NCBI GenBank assembly: GCA_963929535.1 | Contig: CAWVIZ010000004.1 | Location: forward strand, 1 to 64,000 | Length of the DNA: 64,000 bases | Direction of reading: 5' to 3' | Source of the DNA: Pullilachnospira sp963929535 | GTDB lineage: Bacteria; Bacillota; Clostridia; Lachnospirales; Lachnospiraceae | Notes under the pieces: generated by a model | What the model saw: only the letters and a program-made list of their open reading frames with translations | Databases searched by the model: none | What the model was told of the DNA's origin: nothing | Position numbers and translations under genes: made by a program | In this document: in pieces, positions 26,538 to 34,900 of the stretch | Numbering within the stretch: the first letter of the stretch is position 1 | How the letters are laid out: the number at the start of each line of letters is the position of its first letter

Positions 26538-26636
26538 ATTATGCGTATATATCTGCGGTCTGCAGCCGCAGTCACTCCTGCCCGGCCAAAGAAGCATTCG
26601 GCTGCCAGGGCAGAGACACACAGGAGGATATGAATT

Positions 26637-27986
26637 ATGAAATCAACCAAAGAATCACCCAACGCCAAAAGCCGTGCTTCCGTTTTTGATCTGAACGGGA
26701 TTCCCGCTTTCAGCCAGGCTCTTCCGCTGGCACTGCAGCATGTGGTAGCCATGATCGTAGGGTGCGTTACGCCATCTATCATAGTTGCGGGAGTGGCGGG
26801 TATCAGCGATTCTGACCGGGTCATACTGATCCAGGCCGCCTTGTTCTGTTCGGCCATCAGCACTCTGCTTCAGCTGTTTCCGATCCTGCGTACAAAACGT
26901 TTTCAGCTGGGATCTTCGCTTCCGGTCATCATGGGTATCAGCTTCGCTTACGTACCAAGTATGCAGGCCATTGCCGAGGTAGCCGATATCGGTACGATCC
27001 TGGGCGCCCAGCTTGTGGGCGGCGTGGTGGCCGTTCTGGTAGGACTGTCCATCAGCAAGATACGTGTGCTGTTTCCGCCCATCGTTACGGGAACAGTGGT
27101 ATTTACCATCGGTCTTTCCCTGTATCCCACAGCCGTAAACTATATGGCCGGAGGTACTTCCAGCGCCTCTTACGGTTCATGGAAAAACTGGCTGGCGGCC
27201 ATCTTTACCCTGATCGTTGTGGTTGGCCTGAACCATTTTTCCAAAGGTTTTCTCAAGCTGGCCTCCATACTGGTAGGCATCATAGCAGGATATATTTTTT
27301 CTGCCTGTCTGGGACTTGTGGATCTTTCCGGCATCCAGAGCGCCGGCCTGTTCCAGCTTCCGCAGCCTCTGCATTTTTCTCTTAAATTCGATCCTTCCGC
27401 CTGCATCGCCATTGGAATTCTGTTCGCGGTAAACTCCATTCAGGCGATCGGTGACTTTTCAGCAACCACCGTGGGAAGCATGAACCGGGATCCTGAGACC
27501 AGGGAGCTGCAGGGGGGTATCGTCATGTACGGACTTTCCAATATTCTGGACGCTTTTCTGGGTGGACTTCCCACTGCTACCTACAGCCAGAATGTAGGAA
27601 TCGTTACCACCACCAAGGTGATCAACCGCTGCGTGCTGGGACTGGCTGCAGTTATTCTGATGATTGCCGGATTTGTACCGAAATTTTCAGCTCTGCTGAC
27701 CACCATTCCCCAATGTGTTCTGGGCGGAGCCACAATTTCCGTGTTTGCTTCCATCGCGATGACCGGCATCAAGCTGATCACCCGTCAGGAACTGAATTTC
27801 CGGAATACCTCCATCGTAGGGCTCTCCGTGGCTCTGGGAATGGGAATCTCCCAGGCACCGGCCTCTCTGGCTCAGTTCCCGGACTGGGCCACCATGATCT
27901 TCGGAAAATCCCCGGTGGTCATTGCCACCCTGATGGCTGTTATGCTGAATCTGATCCTGCCCCGGGAAAAATCTCAGAAAGACTGA
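26637..27986 (+). CDS. NCS2-family xanthine/uracil-type permease
   Basis: A 449-residue nucleobase:cation symporter with about 14 predicted helices. The family signature QNVGIVTTTK (in YSQNVGIVTTTKV) and the SIQAIGDFSATT segment point to the xanthine/uric acid branch rather than uracil. FQLGSSLPVIMGISFAY is also typical. It would import oxidised purines for salvage or fermentation. AGGAGG lies about ten bases before the ATG. It is a single-gene unit ending at the hairpin at 28012. Confidence 0.9.
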   Translation: MKSTKESPNAKSRASVFDLNGIPAFSQALPLALQHVVAMIVGCVTPSIIVAGVAGISDSDRVILIQAALFCSAISTLLQLFPILRTKRFQLGSSLPVIMGISFAYVPSMQAIAEVADIGTILGAQLVGGVVAVLVGLSISKIRVLFPPIVTGTVVFTIGLSLYPTAVNYMAGGTSSASYGSWKNWLAAIFTLIVVVGLNHFSKGFLKLASILVGIIAGYIFSACLGLVDLSGIQSAGLFQLPQPLHFSLKFDPSACIAIGILFAVNSIQAIGDFSATTVGSMNRDPETRELQGGIVMYGLSNILDAFLGGLPTATYSQNVGIVTTTKVINRCVLGLAAVILMIAGFVPKFSALLTTIPQCVLGGATISVFASIAMTGIKLITRQELNFRNTSIVGLSVALGMGISQAPASLAQFPDWATMIFGKSPVVIATLMAVMLNLILPREKSQKD

Positions 27987-28011
27987 CGAAGGATCCTCTG
28001 GTCCTCCGCAT

Positions 28012-28045
28012 AAGAAAAGATGGCCTGTCCGGGCCATCTTTTCTT
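28012..28045. terminator. Bidirectional terminator between permease and MATE gene
   Basis: Perfect 14-base arms AAGAAAAGATGGCC and its complement around TGTCCG, with A-rich and T-rich flanks; it serves both convergent genes. Confidence 0.92.
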
Positions 28046-28058
28046 CTTTTTCGATGTT

Positions 28059-29429
28059 TTAAACCTGATCCTGCTCCTTCATCCTCCCGAATTCATGCCT
28101 CATAAACACCAGAGCCAGGATCGCCGCAATAAAATCCGCAACTGGCGCCGCATACATGATCCCATCGATTCCCATTACCAGCGGCAGCAGCAGAATCAGC
28201 GGCAGCAGGAAAAGGATCTGCCTGGTCAGGGAAAGGAAAACTCCTCGGATGGCTTTTCCGATGGCGGTGAAAAAATTGGATGCAATGCACTGCAGCCAGT
28301 TCAGGAAGGTAAAAAACATATAGATATGGAAATACCGTTCCGCAAACCGGAAGTATTCCTCGCTCCCGGATCCGAAAATACTGATGATCTGTCTGGGAAA
28401 CAGCTGGAATACTATAAATGCCGCCGCGGAAATGATCAGAGCCGCCACCGACGCCTTTTTCACAGCTTCCTTGACTCTCCGGTATTTTCCGGCGCCGTAA
28501 TTAAAGCTGACAATCGGCTGAAGTCCCTGGGCGATTCCTATAACCACCGCAAAATAGATCATTCCCACCTTGGAGATGATCCCTGCGCAGGCCAGCGGGA
28601 TCTCACTGCCGTAATCCGACATCCCTCCGTAATAGGTGAGACTGTTGTTCAGCACGATCTGCACCACCATCATGGCAAGCTGGTTGAAAAACGGAGACAT
28701 ACCCAGCGCCACCACAGCCAGGCAGTATCGGGGGCTGAGCCCCAGAGATTTCAGCGTCAGCTTTACAGTTTTGAATCTGGTGAGATAACCGATCACCATT
28801 CCGGCGGAAACCACCTGGCCGATCACCGTGGCCCATGCCGCTCCCGCCATGCCCATGTCAAATCCAAAAATAAACAAAGGATCCAGAATCGTATTGATCA
28901 CCGCTCCCGTCAGCGTGCAGGCCATGGAAAACGCAGGGCTTCCGTCGGCCCGGATCAGGTTGCTCCCTCCGGTGGACAGGATCAGAAAGGGAAATCCCAG
29001 CGACGTGATCCCTGTATAAACCAGGGAATAGTCCATGATATCGCTGGTGGCCCCAAACACCTGCATCAGCGGCTCCAGGAAAAAGCGCACCGTCACGCAG
29101 AGTATCACCCCCAGAGTCACCATCAGGGTCAGCGCCGTTCCCGCGAATTTTTCCGCTTCCTCCTTTTTTCCCGCCCCCATATTCAGGTTAAAATTCGCGG
29201 CTCCTCCAACGCCGCACAGCAGCGACAGCGCCGTACATGTGATCGAAAGGGGAAACGCCACATTGGTGGCCGCGTTTCCCAGCATTCCCACACTCCGTCC
29301 GATAAAAAACTGATCCACGATATTGTAGAGGGAACTGACCAGCATGGCGATAATGCTGGGAATGGCAAATCGTCTCAAAAGGCTTCCGATCGCCTCTGTT
29401 CCCAGGGCGCTATTTCCTCTGGCTTCCAT
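28059..29429 (-). CDS. MATE-family efflux transporter, MepA-like
   Basis: A 456-residue membrane antiporter (helix 1 LLRRFAIPSIIAMLVSSLYNIVDQFFIG; RSVGMLGNAATNVAFPLSI; LNMGAGKKEEAEKFAGTAL). The last segment and the upstream MarR gene resemble the MepRA multidrug system. Its start overlaps the MarR gene end by 20 bases, so both are translated from one transcript. Probable substrates are cationic biocides or drugs. Confidence 0.9.
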   Translation of the reverse strand: MEARGNSALGTEAIGSLLRRFAIPSIIAMLVSSLYNIVDQFFIGRSVGMLGNAATNVAFPLSITCTALSLLCGVGGAANFNLNMGAGKKEEAEKFAGTALTLMVTLGVILCVTVRFFLEPLMQVFGATSDIMDYSLVYTGITSLGFPFLILSTGGSNLIRADGSPAFSMACTLTGAVINTILDPLFIFGFDMGMAGAAWATVIGQVVSAGMVIGYLTRFKTVKLTLKSLGLSPRYCLAVVALGMSPFFNQLAMMVVQIVLNNSLTYYGGMSDYGSEIPLACAGIISKVGMIYFAVVIGIAQGLQPIVSFNYGAGKYRRVKEAVKKASVAALIISAAAFIVFQLFPRQIISIFGSGSEEYFRFAERYFHIYMFFTFLNWLQCIASNFFTAIGKAIRGVFLSLTRQILFLLPLILLLPLVMGIDGIMYAAPVADFIAAILALVFMRHEFGRMKEQDQV

Positions 29430-29880
29430 CTGTACTTTCTCCTTCCTTTTCCTCCTCAGTGAGTTCCATCACATTTCTCCACATCTGTTCCAGCAGACGG
29501 ATCAGAGTCTCCCTCTCCGCCTCCGTAAAATTCTTCATCACCTGATCCCACCAGTCTCTCACGGTTTCCCGGATCACAGGCACCAGTCCCTTCCCCTTAT
29601 CCGTCAGGTACAGGGCATAGCTCCTGCCATCCTCCTTTGTCCGCTTCCGGCAGACATATCCTTCCGCCTGAAGCTTCCGCATCCCTCTGGTGGCCACCGC
29701 CTCATCCACGCACATATCCCTGCACAGCTTCTTCTGATTGCAGCCTTCATTTCTGGACAGAAACAGCAGAAATTTGTAACAGGAAAATCCCAGATTGTAG
29801 GGCTGAAGGATCTCATTTACATATTTCTGTTCCCGCCGGTTCACCACGGCTACGTACTTTCCCATCAGTGCATTATTCAC
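29410..29880 (-). CDS. MarR-family regulator
   Basis: A 156-residue winged-helix dimeric repressor (NQKKLCRDMCVDEAVATRGMRKLQAEGYVCRKRTKEDGRS). The start is set at a GTG nine bases after GAGGAG; upstream in-frame ATG at 29955 falls inside the -35 box of the predicted promoter and cannot be used. It overlaps the following MATE gene by 20 bases, and by analogy with MepR it likely represses both genes until a drug ligand binds. Confidence 0.85.
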   Translation of the reverse strand: MNNALMGKYVAVVNRREQKYVNEILQPYNLGFSCYKFLLFLSRNEGCNQKKLCRDMCVDEAVATRGMRKLQAEGYVCRKRTKEDGRSYALYLTDKGKGLVPVIRETVRDWWDQVMKNFTEAERETLIRLLEQMWRNVMELTEEEKEGESTDGSQRK

Positions 29881-29925
29881 AGATCTTTGCTCCTCTCCCG
29901 TGTATTCACCATATATCCATTCAAA

Positions 29926-29955
29926 AGTATAAAGGAGGTTTACTTGATATGTCAA
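29926..29955 (-). promoter_or_regulatory. Promoter of the marR-MATE operon
   Basis: Perfect TTGACA (29950-29955) and TATACT (29926-29931) separated by 18 bases on the minus strand. Confidence 0.75.
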
Positions 29956-30090
29956 ACGCTTTTTGGCTTCAAACTGGTATGGTTATTTTTTATAAATCTG
30001 GCTATTTTACTCAAGCCATTTTTGTTGTAAAGTATTCCCAGCATCAAAGCTGCTCCTGGTGGTACGCTCCAAGGCAGCAGCTGAATAAGG

Positions 30091-30122
30091 GTAACCGTTG
30101 GGCCTTCCGGCTGGACTGTTAC
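30091..30122. repeat. Solo end of the MITE-like family
   Basis: 32 bases from GTAACCGTTGGGCC to CTGGACTGTTAC, the paired-end unit of the dispersed repeat without the internal module, just upstream of the ECF gene. Confidence 0.6.
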
Positions 30123-30140
30123 AAATAGGAGGGTTTTATT

Positions 30141-30668
30141 ATGAAAAATGATCTGAAAAAATATGTCATGACCGCTCTGTTCGCGGCGCTTACCTGCGCC
30201 GCCACCATGGCCATACGGATCCCCACACCGGGAACCGGCGGCTATATCCATCCAGGGGACGCTCTGGTGATCCTGTCCGGAGTGATCCTGGGGCCTGCTT
30301 TCGGATTTCTGGCCGGAGGCATCGGATCCGCCCTGTCCGACCTGATCGGCGGATATTTCCTGTATGTTCCCATCACCTTTGTCATAAAGGGCCTGGTAGC
30401 TCTTCTGTGCGGGCTGATCTATCAGAAAGCATCCAAAAATCCGAAACTCCGTTATCCGGCGGTAGCAGCAGGCGGTGTGGCAGACATTCTTCTGGTGGCC
30501 GGAGGCTACTGCCTGTGCGAATCCTTCATCTACGGACTGGGAGGCGCGCTGGCCAGTGTTCCCGCCAACCTGATCCAGGGAGCCAGCGGACTCATCATCT
30601 CCATGGTACTTTACCCCATCCTCATCGCCATTCCGGATGTAAAGCAGATGACGGTGGCACACCAGTAA
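30141..30668 (+). CDS. ECF transporter substrate-binding (S) component
   Basis: A 175-residue six-helix membrane protein (KKYVMTALFAALTCAATMAIRIP; HPGDALVILSGVILGPAFGFLAGGIGSALSDLIGGY), matching the ECF S-component fold that captures vitamins for a shared energising module encoded elsewhere. No vitamin riboswitch is visible upstream, so the substrate cannot be named. AGGAGG precedes the ATG. A terminator follows at 30732. Confidence 0.85.
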   Translation: MKNDLKKYVMTALFAALTCAATMAIRIPTPGTGGYIHPGDALVILSGVILGPAFGFLAGGIGSALSDLIGGYFLYVPITFVIKGLVALLCGLIYQKASKNPKLRYPAVAAGGVADILLVAGGYCLCESFIYGLGGALASVPANLIQGASGLIISMVLYPILIAIPDVKQMTVAHQ

Positions 30669-30731
30669 CTCCCGGACAGTGAAAGCCAAACTGCCGCCGG
30701 AACTTCCAGCTGCAAATCCCAACCCTGGGCA

Positions 30732-30763
30732 AAAGGGGCATGCCGTGTACGGCATGCCCCTTT
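30732..30763. terminator. Bidirectional terminator after ECF and GH112 genes
   Basis: 14-base perfect arms AAAGGGGCATGCCG and complement around TGTA, with A and T flanks. Confidence 0.9.
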
Positions 30764-30790
30764 CTGTGCGGTATTTCCGGCAGATCTGTC

Positions 30791-32956
30791 TCAGATCTCC
30801 TTCCAGATGATCTCATTTGCCTCCATATTCAGCTCAAAGCTGGTTCCATCTCCCTTATACACAGTGGTTGTCTGAGGCTCATAGGTGTTGTTTACGATGC
30901 AGTACTTTCCGTTCTTCACGTAAGCGTGCACCTCCACGTTGTAGTTGGTGCTGAACCAGCGGTGCAGGTTCTCCTCATCGTGGGAAGCCCACAGAATCGC
31001 CCGGTACAGCACACGGCTGTTCTCAAAGCTGTAGGGCAGACCGCTGATATACACGCCCCGGCCCTGGCCGAACTCGTTGACCGCCATCTGCACTTCCTTC
31101 TCTCTCTGGCAGATGATTTCGGTTCCGTCCAGCGCGTACATATTTTTCTTGCCTTCTCCGAAGTCCACCTCTCCCTTGCAGTCCTCGGTGATGAAATGGC
31201 TGTGCTCCTCCCAGTTATATTTGTCCTTGTTCAGGTCAAAGCCATTCTCTCTCTCCACACCCAGCACGCTGCGCAGCTGGATATATTTTCCCTGCCACTG
31301 ATGGCCGGTGGGCTCTCCGATTCCGATAAATCCGCCGCCGTTGTACACGAACTCATTGACCGCGCTGACGATGGTCTCGTCTGTCCAGTTGTCGCCGCCG
31401 GTGTAGGCAGTATCGCCGTCACCCACATTCAGGATCACGTCGATATCCTTCAACATGTCCGGATTTTTCCGGATATCATCGAAGGTGATGAATTTCACAT
31501 CGAAAGGAGCGCCGCTGAGCGCCTCCATGATGCCTGCGTAAGAGTAATTCTGTTTATGGTAAATGGCGTGGTGCACCATGTGATTGCCCCAGGCCCGCAT
31601 CTTGCCCCAGCTGTTCAGCACAGCCACGGTCTTTACGCAGTAGGGGGTGGTTCCCTTGATATTCTCATACAGTGTACGGAACTCCTGGCACACACTCTCC
31701 ACGTAATCGATAAATTCCGGGAACTGAACAGCCAGCTTCAGATATCCGCCGTAACCGATCCGGTCGATGGGCTTTCTCAAAATTGCCCGGCGGGCAGTCA
31801 CCCAGTTTACCTTGGCCTCTTTCACCGGATCTCCGCCCTCGTGGAAGGTATCCGGGAAGAAATACGGCAGGAACCGGCCCTCCGTATATTTCACGCCGGG
31901 AATATCGCTGATCAGCCGCAGCGTAGCTCCATTTCCCACGCTTCCCACCACGGCGTCCAGGCCCACGGACTTGAACTCGTCCATAAAGGGCTCCATGCCG
32001 ATCCAGTGGTCGCCCAAAAACATCATGGCTTCCTTGCCGTACTCATGAACGATATCCACAAATTCCTTTGCCAGAGCCGTCACCTCTCTGCGCTGGAAGG
32101 CAGCGAAATCCAGAAATTCCTTTGAGGGAATCCGGTAGGTGTTGTTCATATAACCCTGGTCGATGATAAATTCCGGACGGAACTTGTATCCCACTTCCTT
32201 TTCAAACTGCTCCAGAATGTAGGGGCTTACGGAAGCGGAATAGCCGTACCAGTCCACATATTTTTCTCTGGCCAGCTCGTCGAAAATCAGCGTAAACTGG
32301 TGGAAAAAGGTGGTAAAACGCACCACATCCACATAAGGATGCTCCTCCAGAAATTTTCTCAGACGCTTTTTGGAAAATTCTTTCGTCTTCGGCTGACGCA
32401 CATCAAAGGTGATCTGCTTCTCTACACCCTGCCAGTCGTTGGTCACCGCGTTGTACATATGTACCGGATCCCACATGATGTAAGCCAGGAAGCTGACCGT
32501 ATAATCATGGAATGCCTTTGCCGGATGAATGGTCACATCCCCTGTTTCCTCGCTGTAGCTCCACTCACTGGTGGGAACCACTTTTCCGGTGGTACGGTCG
32601 ATCACCTCCCACCAGCGGGTGATATCGTCATGGGAGTTCACCTTCAGCATATCCGGATACAGATGATCCATCAGATGAATGGACAGAGTTCCTCCCGTCG
32701 CCGTATGGAAGGAAGTCATAATGTACATCTGCTGGATCTCATCCGGGTTCGCCTTGGCCCATTCATTGTCTTTTCTGGTGGTGTAGTAGGTGGCGTACAC
32801 CTTGGCGTCCACTGCCTTCAGCTCCTCCGGATAATCCGTACCGTCACAGTCCCGGATGGCATCCGCCCCCCAGCGTTTCACCAGCTCCAGCGTCTCCGGC
32901 ACCACGTCCACATCTGTGGGAATTGTCACTCTGCCCCTTGTAAGTTCTTCGCTCAT
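30791..32956 (-). CDS. gnpA: 1,3-beta-galactosyl-N-acetylhexosamine phosphorylase (GH112)
   Basis: A 721-residue cytosolic enzyme that phosphorolyses lacto-N-biose or galacto-N-biose to galactose 1-phosphate and GlcNAc or GalNAc. It matches GH112 along its whole length (SEELTRGRVTIPTDVDVV; WGADAIRDCDGTDYP; FFHQFTLIFDELAREKYVDW). Asp316 in LGDHWIG is at the position of the general acid known from the bifidobacterial enzyme (Asp313 there). AGAAGG precedes the ATG. Three to four 47-base tandem repeats lie immediately upstream. The AraC gene is divergent and the GH42 gene nearby, so this is a mucin core or milk-oligosaccharide locus. Choice between lacto-N-biose and galacto-N-biose cannot be read. 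Confidence 0.95.
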   Translation of the reverse strand: MSEELTRGRVTIPTDVDVVPETLELVKRWGADAIRDCDGTDYPEELKAVDAKVYATYYTTRKDNEWAKANPDEIQQMYIMTSFHTATGGTLSIHLMDHLYPDMLKVNSHDDITRWWEVIDRTTGKVVPTSEWSYSEETGDVTIHPAKAFHDYTVSFLAYIMWDPVHMYNAVTNDWQGVEKQITFDVRQPKTKEFSKKRLRKFLEEHPYVDVVRFTTFFHQFTLIFDELAREKYVDWYGYSASVSPYILEQFEKEVGYKFRPEFIIDQGYMNNTYRIPSKEFLDFAAFQRREVTALAKEFVDIVHEYGKEAMMFLGDHWIGMEPFMDEFKSVGLDAVVGSVGNGATLRLISDIPGVKYTEGRFLPYFFPDTFHEGGDPVKEAKVNWVTARRAILRKPIDRIGYGGYLKLAVQFPEFIDYVESVCQEFRTLYENIKGTTPYCVKTVAVLNSWGKMRAWGNHMVHHAIYHKQNYSYAGIMEALSGAPFDVKFITFDDIRKNPDMLKDIDVILNVGDGDTAYTGGDNWTDETIVSAVNEFVYNGGGFIGIGEPTGHQWQGKYIQLRSVLGVERENGFDLNKDKYNWEEHSHFITEDCKGEVDFGEGKKNMYALDGTEIICQREKEVQMAVNEFGQGRGVYISGLPYSFENSRVLYRAILWASHDEENLHRWFSTNYNVEVHAYVKNGKYCIVNNTYEPQTTTVYKGDGTSFELNMEANEIIWKEI

Positions 32957-32966
32957 ACCCTTCTCC

Positions 32967-33132
32967 TTTCATTATTTCTGGCCGTATGGCCATAAAGGTA
33001 TCCCCTTGTGGGATTTCATTATTGTTGGCCGCATGGCCATAAAGGTATCCCCTTGCGGGGTTTCATTATTTCTGGCCGTATAGCCATAAAGGTATCCCCT
33101 TGTGGGATTTCATTATTTCTGGCCGTATGGCC
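32967..33132. repeat. 47-bp tandem repeats in the gnpA leader
   Basis: Copies begin at 32967, 33014, 33061 and 33108 (last partial). Each holds the near-palindrome TGGCCGTATGGCCA and an AAGGTATCCCC tract. They end ten bases before the gnpA start codon. Confidence 0.92.
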
Positions 33133-33222
33133 GCCCTTTCGCTGTTTTCATTATAGGAAATCCTCTGCTGCTTTTCTATGGTTCTTTTGTCGCAAATATT
33201 AGAGATCTTGTCCTCATTTTGC

Positions 33223-33251
33223 TTGCAGAAAAAAACGTTTGGAGCTATACT
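33223..33251 (+). promoter_or_regulatory. Predicted promoter of the AraC-type regulator
   Basis: TTGCAG (33223-33228), 17 bases, TATACT (33246-33251). A fragment of the MITE-like end (AAGGCTGAACTGTTTC) follows at about 33278. Confidence 0.6.
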
Positions 33252-33316
33252 GAAAAAAATATGACCCGTTGGCCGAAAGGCTGAACTGTTTCAGGAAACG
33301 AAAGGGGGTGTCCAGA

Positions 33317-34207
33317 TTGTCCAATCTTTCCTACTCATTTACCGATCTTTCCCTGGATCATCAGGAAAACCGGCTCCGGTACATCTCTGCCGCAGCTTAC
33401 GGAAAAGACTGGAAAGGAATCCTTCACGCCCACGACTGTACGGAAATCTTCTATGTGACCGGCGGCGAAGGCTCCTTCTGCACAGAGGATCAGACCATTC
33501 CCCTCCATCAGGATCAGCTGGTGGTGGTAAATCCCCGCTTCCGGCACACGGAGCGCTCCTCCGCGGCTCAGAATATGCGGTATATTGTCCTGGGCATTGA
33601 CAATCTGCAGTTCCGTTTCGGAAAAGATGCCGTTCTGCGGCCCTTTGAGATTTTTACTGTGGCCTCTCACCGCAGCACGGTACTTCCGCTGCTTTCCGTG
33701 ATCCTGGAGGAACTGCGATCCAAAAATCCCTGTTATGAGGAGATCTGCCAGCATTACCTTTCCATTCTGCTTCTGATGATCCGGAGGATCACCGGCCGGG
33801 AATTTACCATTTCCCAGCCCTCTTCCATTCCCTATGAATGCGAAAAGGTACGCAGCTATCTGGACGCCCATTTCCGGGAGCCCCTGACTCTGGAATCCCT
33901 GGCTGCCCTGGCCCACTGGGATAAATTCTACTTTTCCCACCAGTTTTCCAAAGCCTACGGTATCTCCCCCATCAACTATCTGCTGGAAAAACGGATCGAG
34001 CACAGTCAGTATCTGCTGAAAACCACCGACTACTCCGTGACGCAGATCGCGGAGGCGGCCGGATTTTCCTCCCAGAACTATTTCTCGCAGATTTTCAGGA
34101 AAAGCACGGGAATGTCCCCCCGCCAGTACAGAAACAGCATGGCGGAAAAATCCAATGGAAAGAAGGAATCTTATGAAGACAGCGCCAAGCAGTCACACGA
34201 AAGCTGA
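33317..34207 (+). CDS. AraC-family regulator of the glycan locus
   Basis: A 296-residue activator with an N-terminal cupin sugar-sensing domain (about 20-150, HAHDCTEIFYVTGGEGSF and DQLVVVNPRFRHTE) and a C-terminal double helix-turn-helix (about 190-285, LTLESLAALAHWDKFYFSHQF and YSVTQIAEAAGFSSQNYFSQIFRKSTGMSPRQYR). A TTG start is preferred, eight bases after AAAGGGGG. Divergent from gnpA, it probably activates gnpA and perhaps the GH42 operon in response to a galactosyl-hexosamine ligand. Confidence 0.88.
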   Translation: MSNLSYSFTDLSLDHQENRLRYISAAAYGKDWKGILHAHDCTEIFYVTGGEGSFCTEDQTIPLHQDQLVVVNPRFRHTERSSAAQNMRYIVLGIDNLQFRFGKDAVLRPFEIFTVASHRSTVLPLLSVILEELRSKNPCYEEICQHYLSILLLMIRRITGREFTISQPSSIPYECEKVRSYLDAHFREPLTLESLAALAHWDKFYFSHQFSKAYGISPINYLLEKRIEHSQYLLKTTDYSVTQIAEAAGFSSQNYFSQIFRKSTGMSPRQYRNSMAEKSNGKKESYEDSAKQSHES

Positions 34208-34409
34208 TCCTGCACGGCATACGGATATGGAAAAAAACGGAGCCGTGTATGAAAAAGAAGAGTTATCCACCTGCCCACGGGATGGCTCCAAGGTTATCCA
34301 CAAAATCACTTTTAAAAAGGCTACCTGCACACGGGTTCCCGATACAGTCCTCCACTTTGTGTGCAGCCATGATCCTCTATGCGAAGAATGCGCCGGGGAG
34401 TATCCGTAA
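34173..34409 (+). CDS. Possible small protein overlapping the AraC gene end
   Basis: A 78-residue frame with AAGGA six bases before its ATG. The C-terminus has three Cys in SHDPLCEECAGEYP and a fourth further upstream. No family recognised; it overlaps the AraC gene by 35 bases and its stop lies within a terminator stem. It may be chance. Confidence 0.25.
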   Translation: MKTAPSSHTKADPARHTDMEKNGAVYEKEELSTCPRDGSKVIHKITFKKATCTRVPDTVLHFVCSHDPLCEECAGEYP

Positions 34410-34430
34410 ACTCCCGGCGCATCCGCTTTT
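34388..34430 (+). terminator. Terminator after the AraC gene
   Basis: ATGCGCCGGGGAGT (34388-34401) pairs with ACTCCCGGCGCAT (34410-34422) with one bulge, followed by CCGCTTTT. Confidence 0.75.
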
Positions 34431-34511
34431 CTCCAGCAGTTCCTCCCGGCGTTGTCCCGGAGGCTGTCCATCCGCTGCCGCCCTGTCCTCAGTCCGGCAG
34501 TTCCCTTTTTC

Positions 34512-34838
34512 TCACCAGCGGTTCATGTTTTTCTCATGCTTTTCCTGATATGCCTTTTTCAGCTCCTCCGGCGTAATGCCGTAGCACAGCAGGACATCAT
34601 TAAAGTACATCAGCACATCGCACATCTCTTCCACAAAATGTGTCCGGACTTCTTCCTTGTCCATGATCTTTCCGTCCCCGTTCTTTTTGATCACCTGTGC
34701 CACTTCCCCCGTCTCAGCGATCATCCACAGAAGCTGCTCCCTTCCCTTTTCCGGGAACAGTCCGCCCCACTTGTCTCTGTACTTTTCCTGAAGCGCCCGC
34801 TGCATGGCCAGCATTTCCTTTAATCCGAAATCTTCCAT
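34512..34838 (-). CDS. MazG-like nucleotide pyrophosphohydrolase
   Basis: A 108-residue all-alpha NTP pyrophosphohydrolase. The metal-binding pattern is visible as ETGEVAQVI (42-50) followed by EEMCDVLMYF (70-79). Such proteins clear non-canonical or excess dNTPs. The ATG is chosen because GGAGG lies eight bases ahead. It follows the GH42 gene by 62 bases on the same strand and may be co-transcribed, but no functional link with glycans is evident. Confidence 0.85.
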   Translation of the reverse strand: MEDFGLKEMLAMQRALQEKYRDKWGGLFPEKGREQLLWMIAETGEVAQVIKKNGDGKIMDKEEVRTHFVEEMCDVLMYFNDVLLCYGITPEELKKAYQEKHEKNMNRW

Positions 34839-34900
34839 CTTCAAATCCTCCGTCTCCATCCTCATTCCCGTCATGGAAGCATTTCCCTGAAATCCCCGTC

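Noticed and set aside
26480..26636. Purine riboswitch before the NCS2 permease
   Set aside because: The conserved core of the purine riboswitch could not be found in the leader; only a simple CTGCCC/GGGCAG hairpin is present.
26324..26863. Frames encoding CRWHTLSADRSGA and CVPVAHVKRRP-type peptides
   Set aside because: They arise from the dispersed hairpin repeat and recur at 59.4 kb; no start signals or conserved protein context.
28020..29462. 480-codon plus-strand frame
   Set aside because: Antisense to a normal MATE transporter; the composition (His, Gln, Arg rich) is not protein-like.
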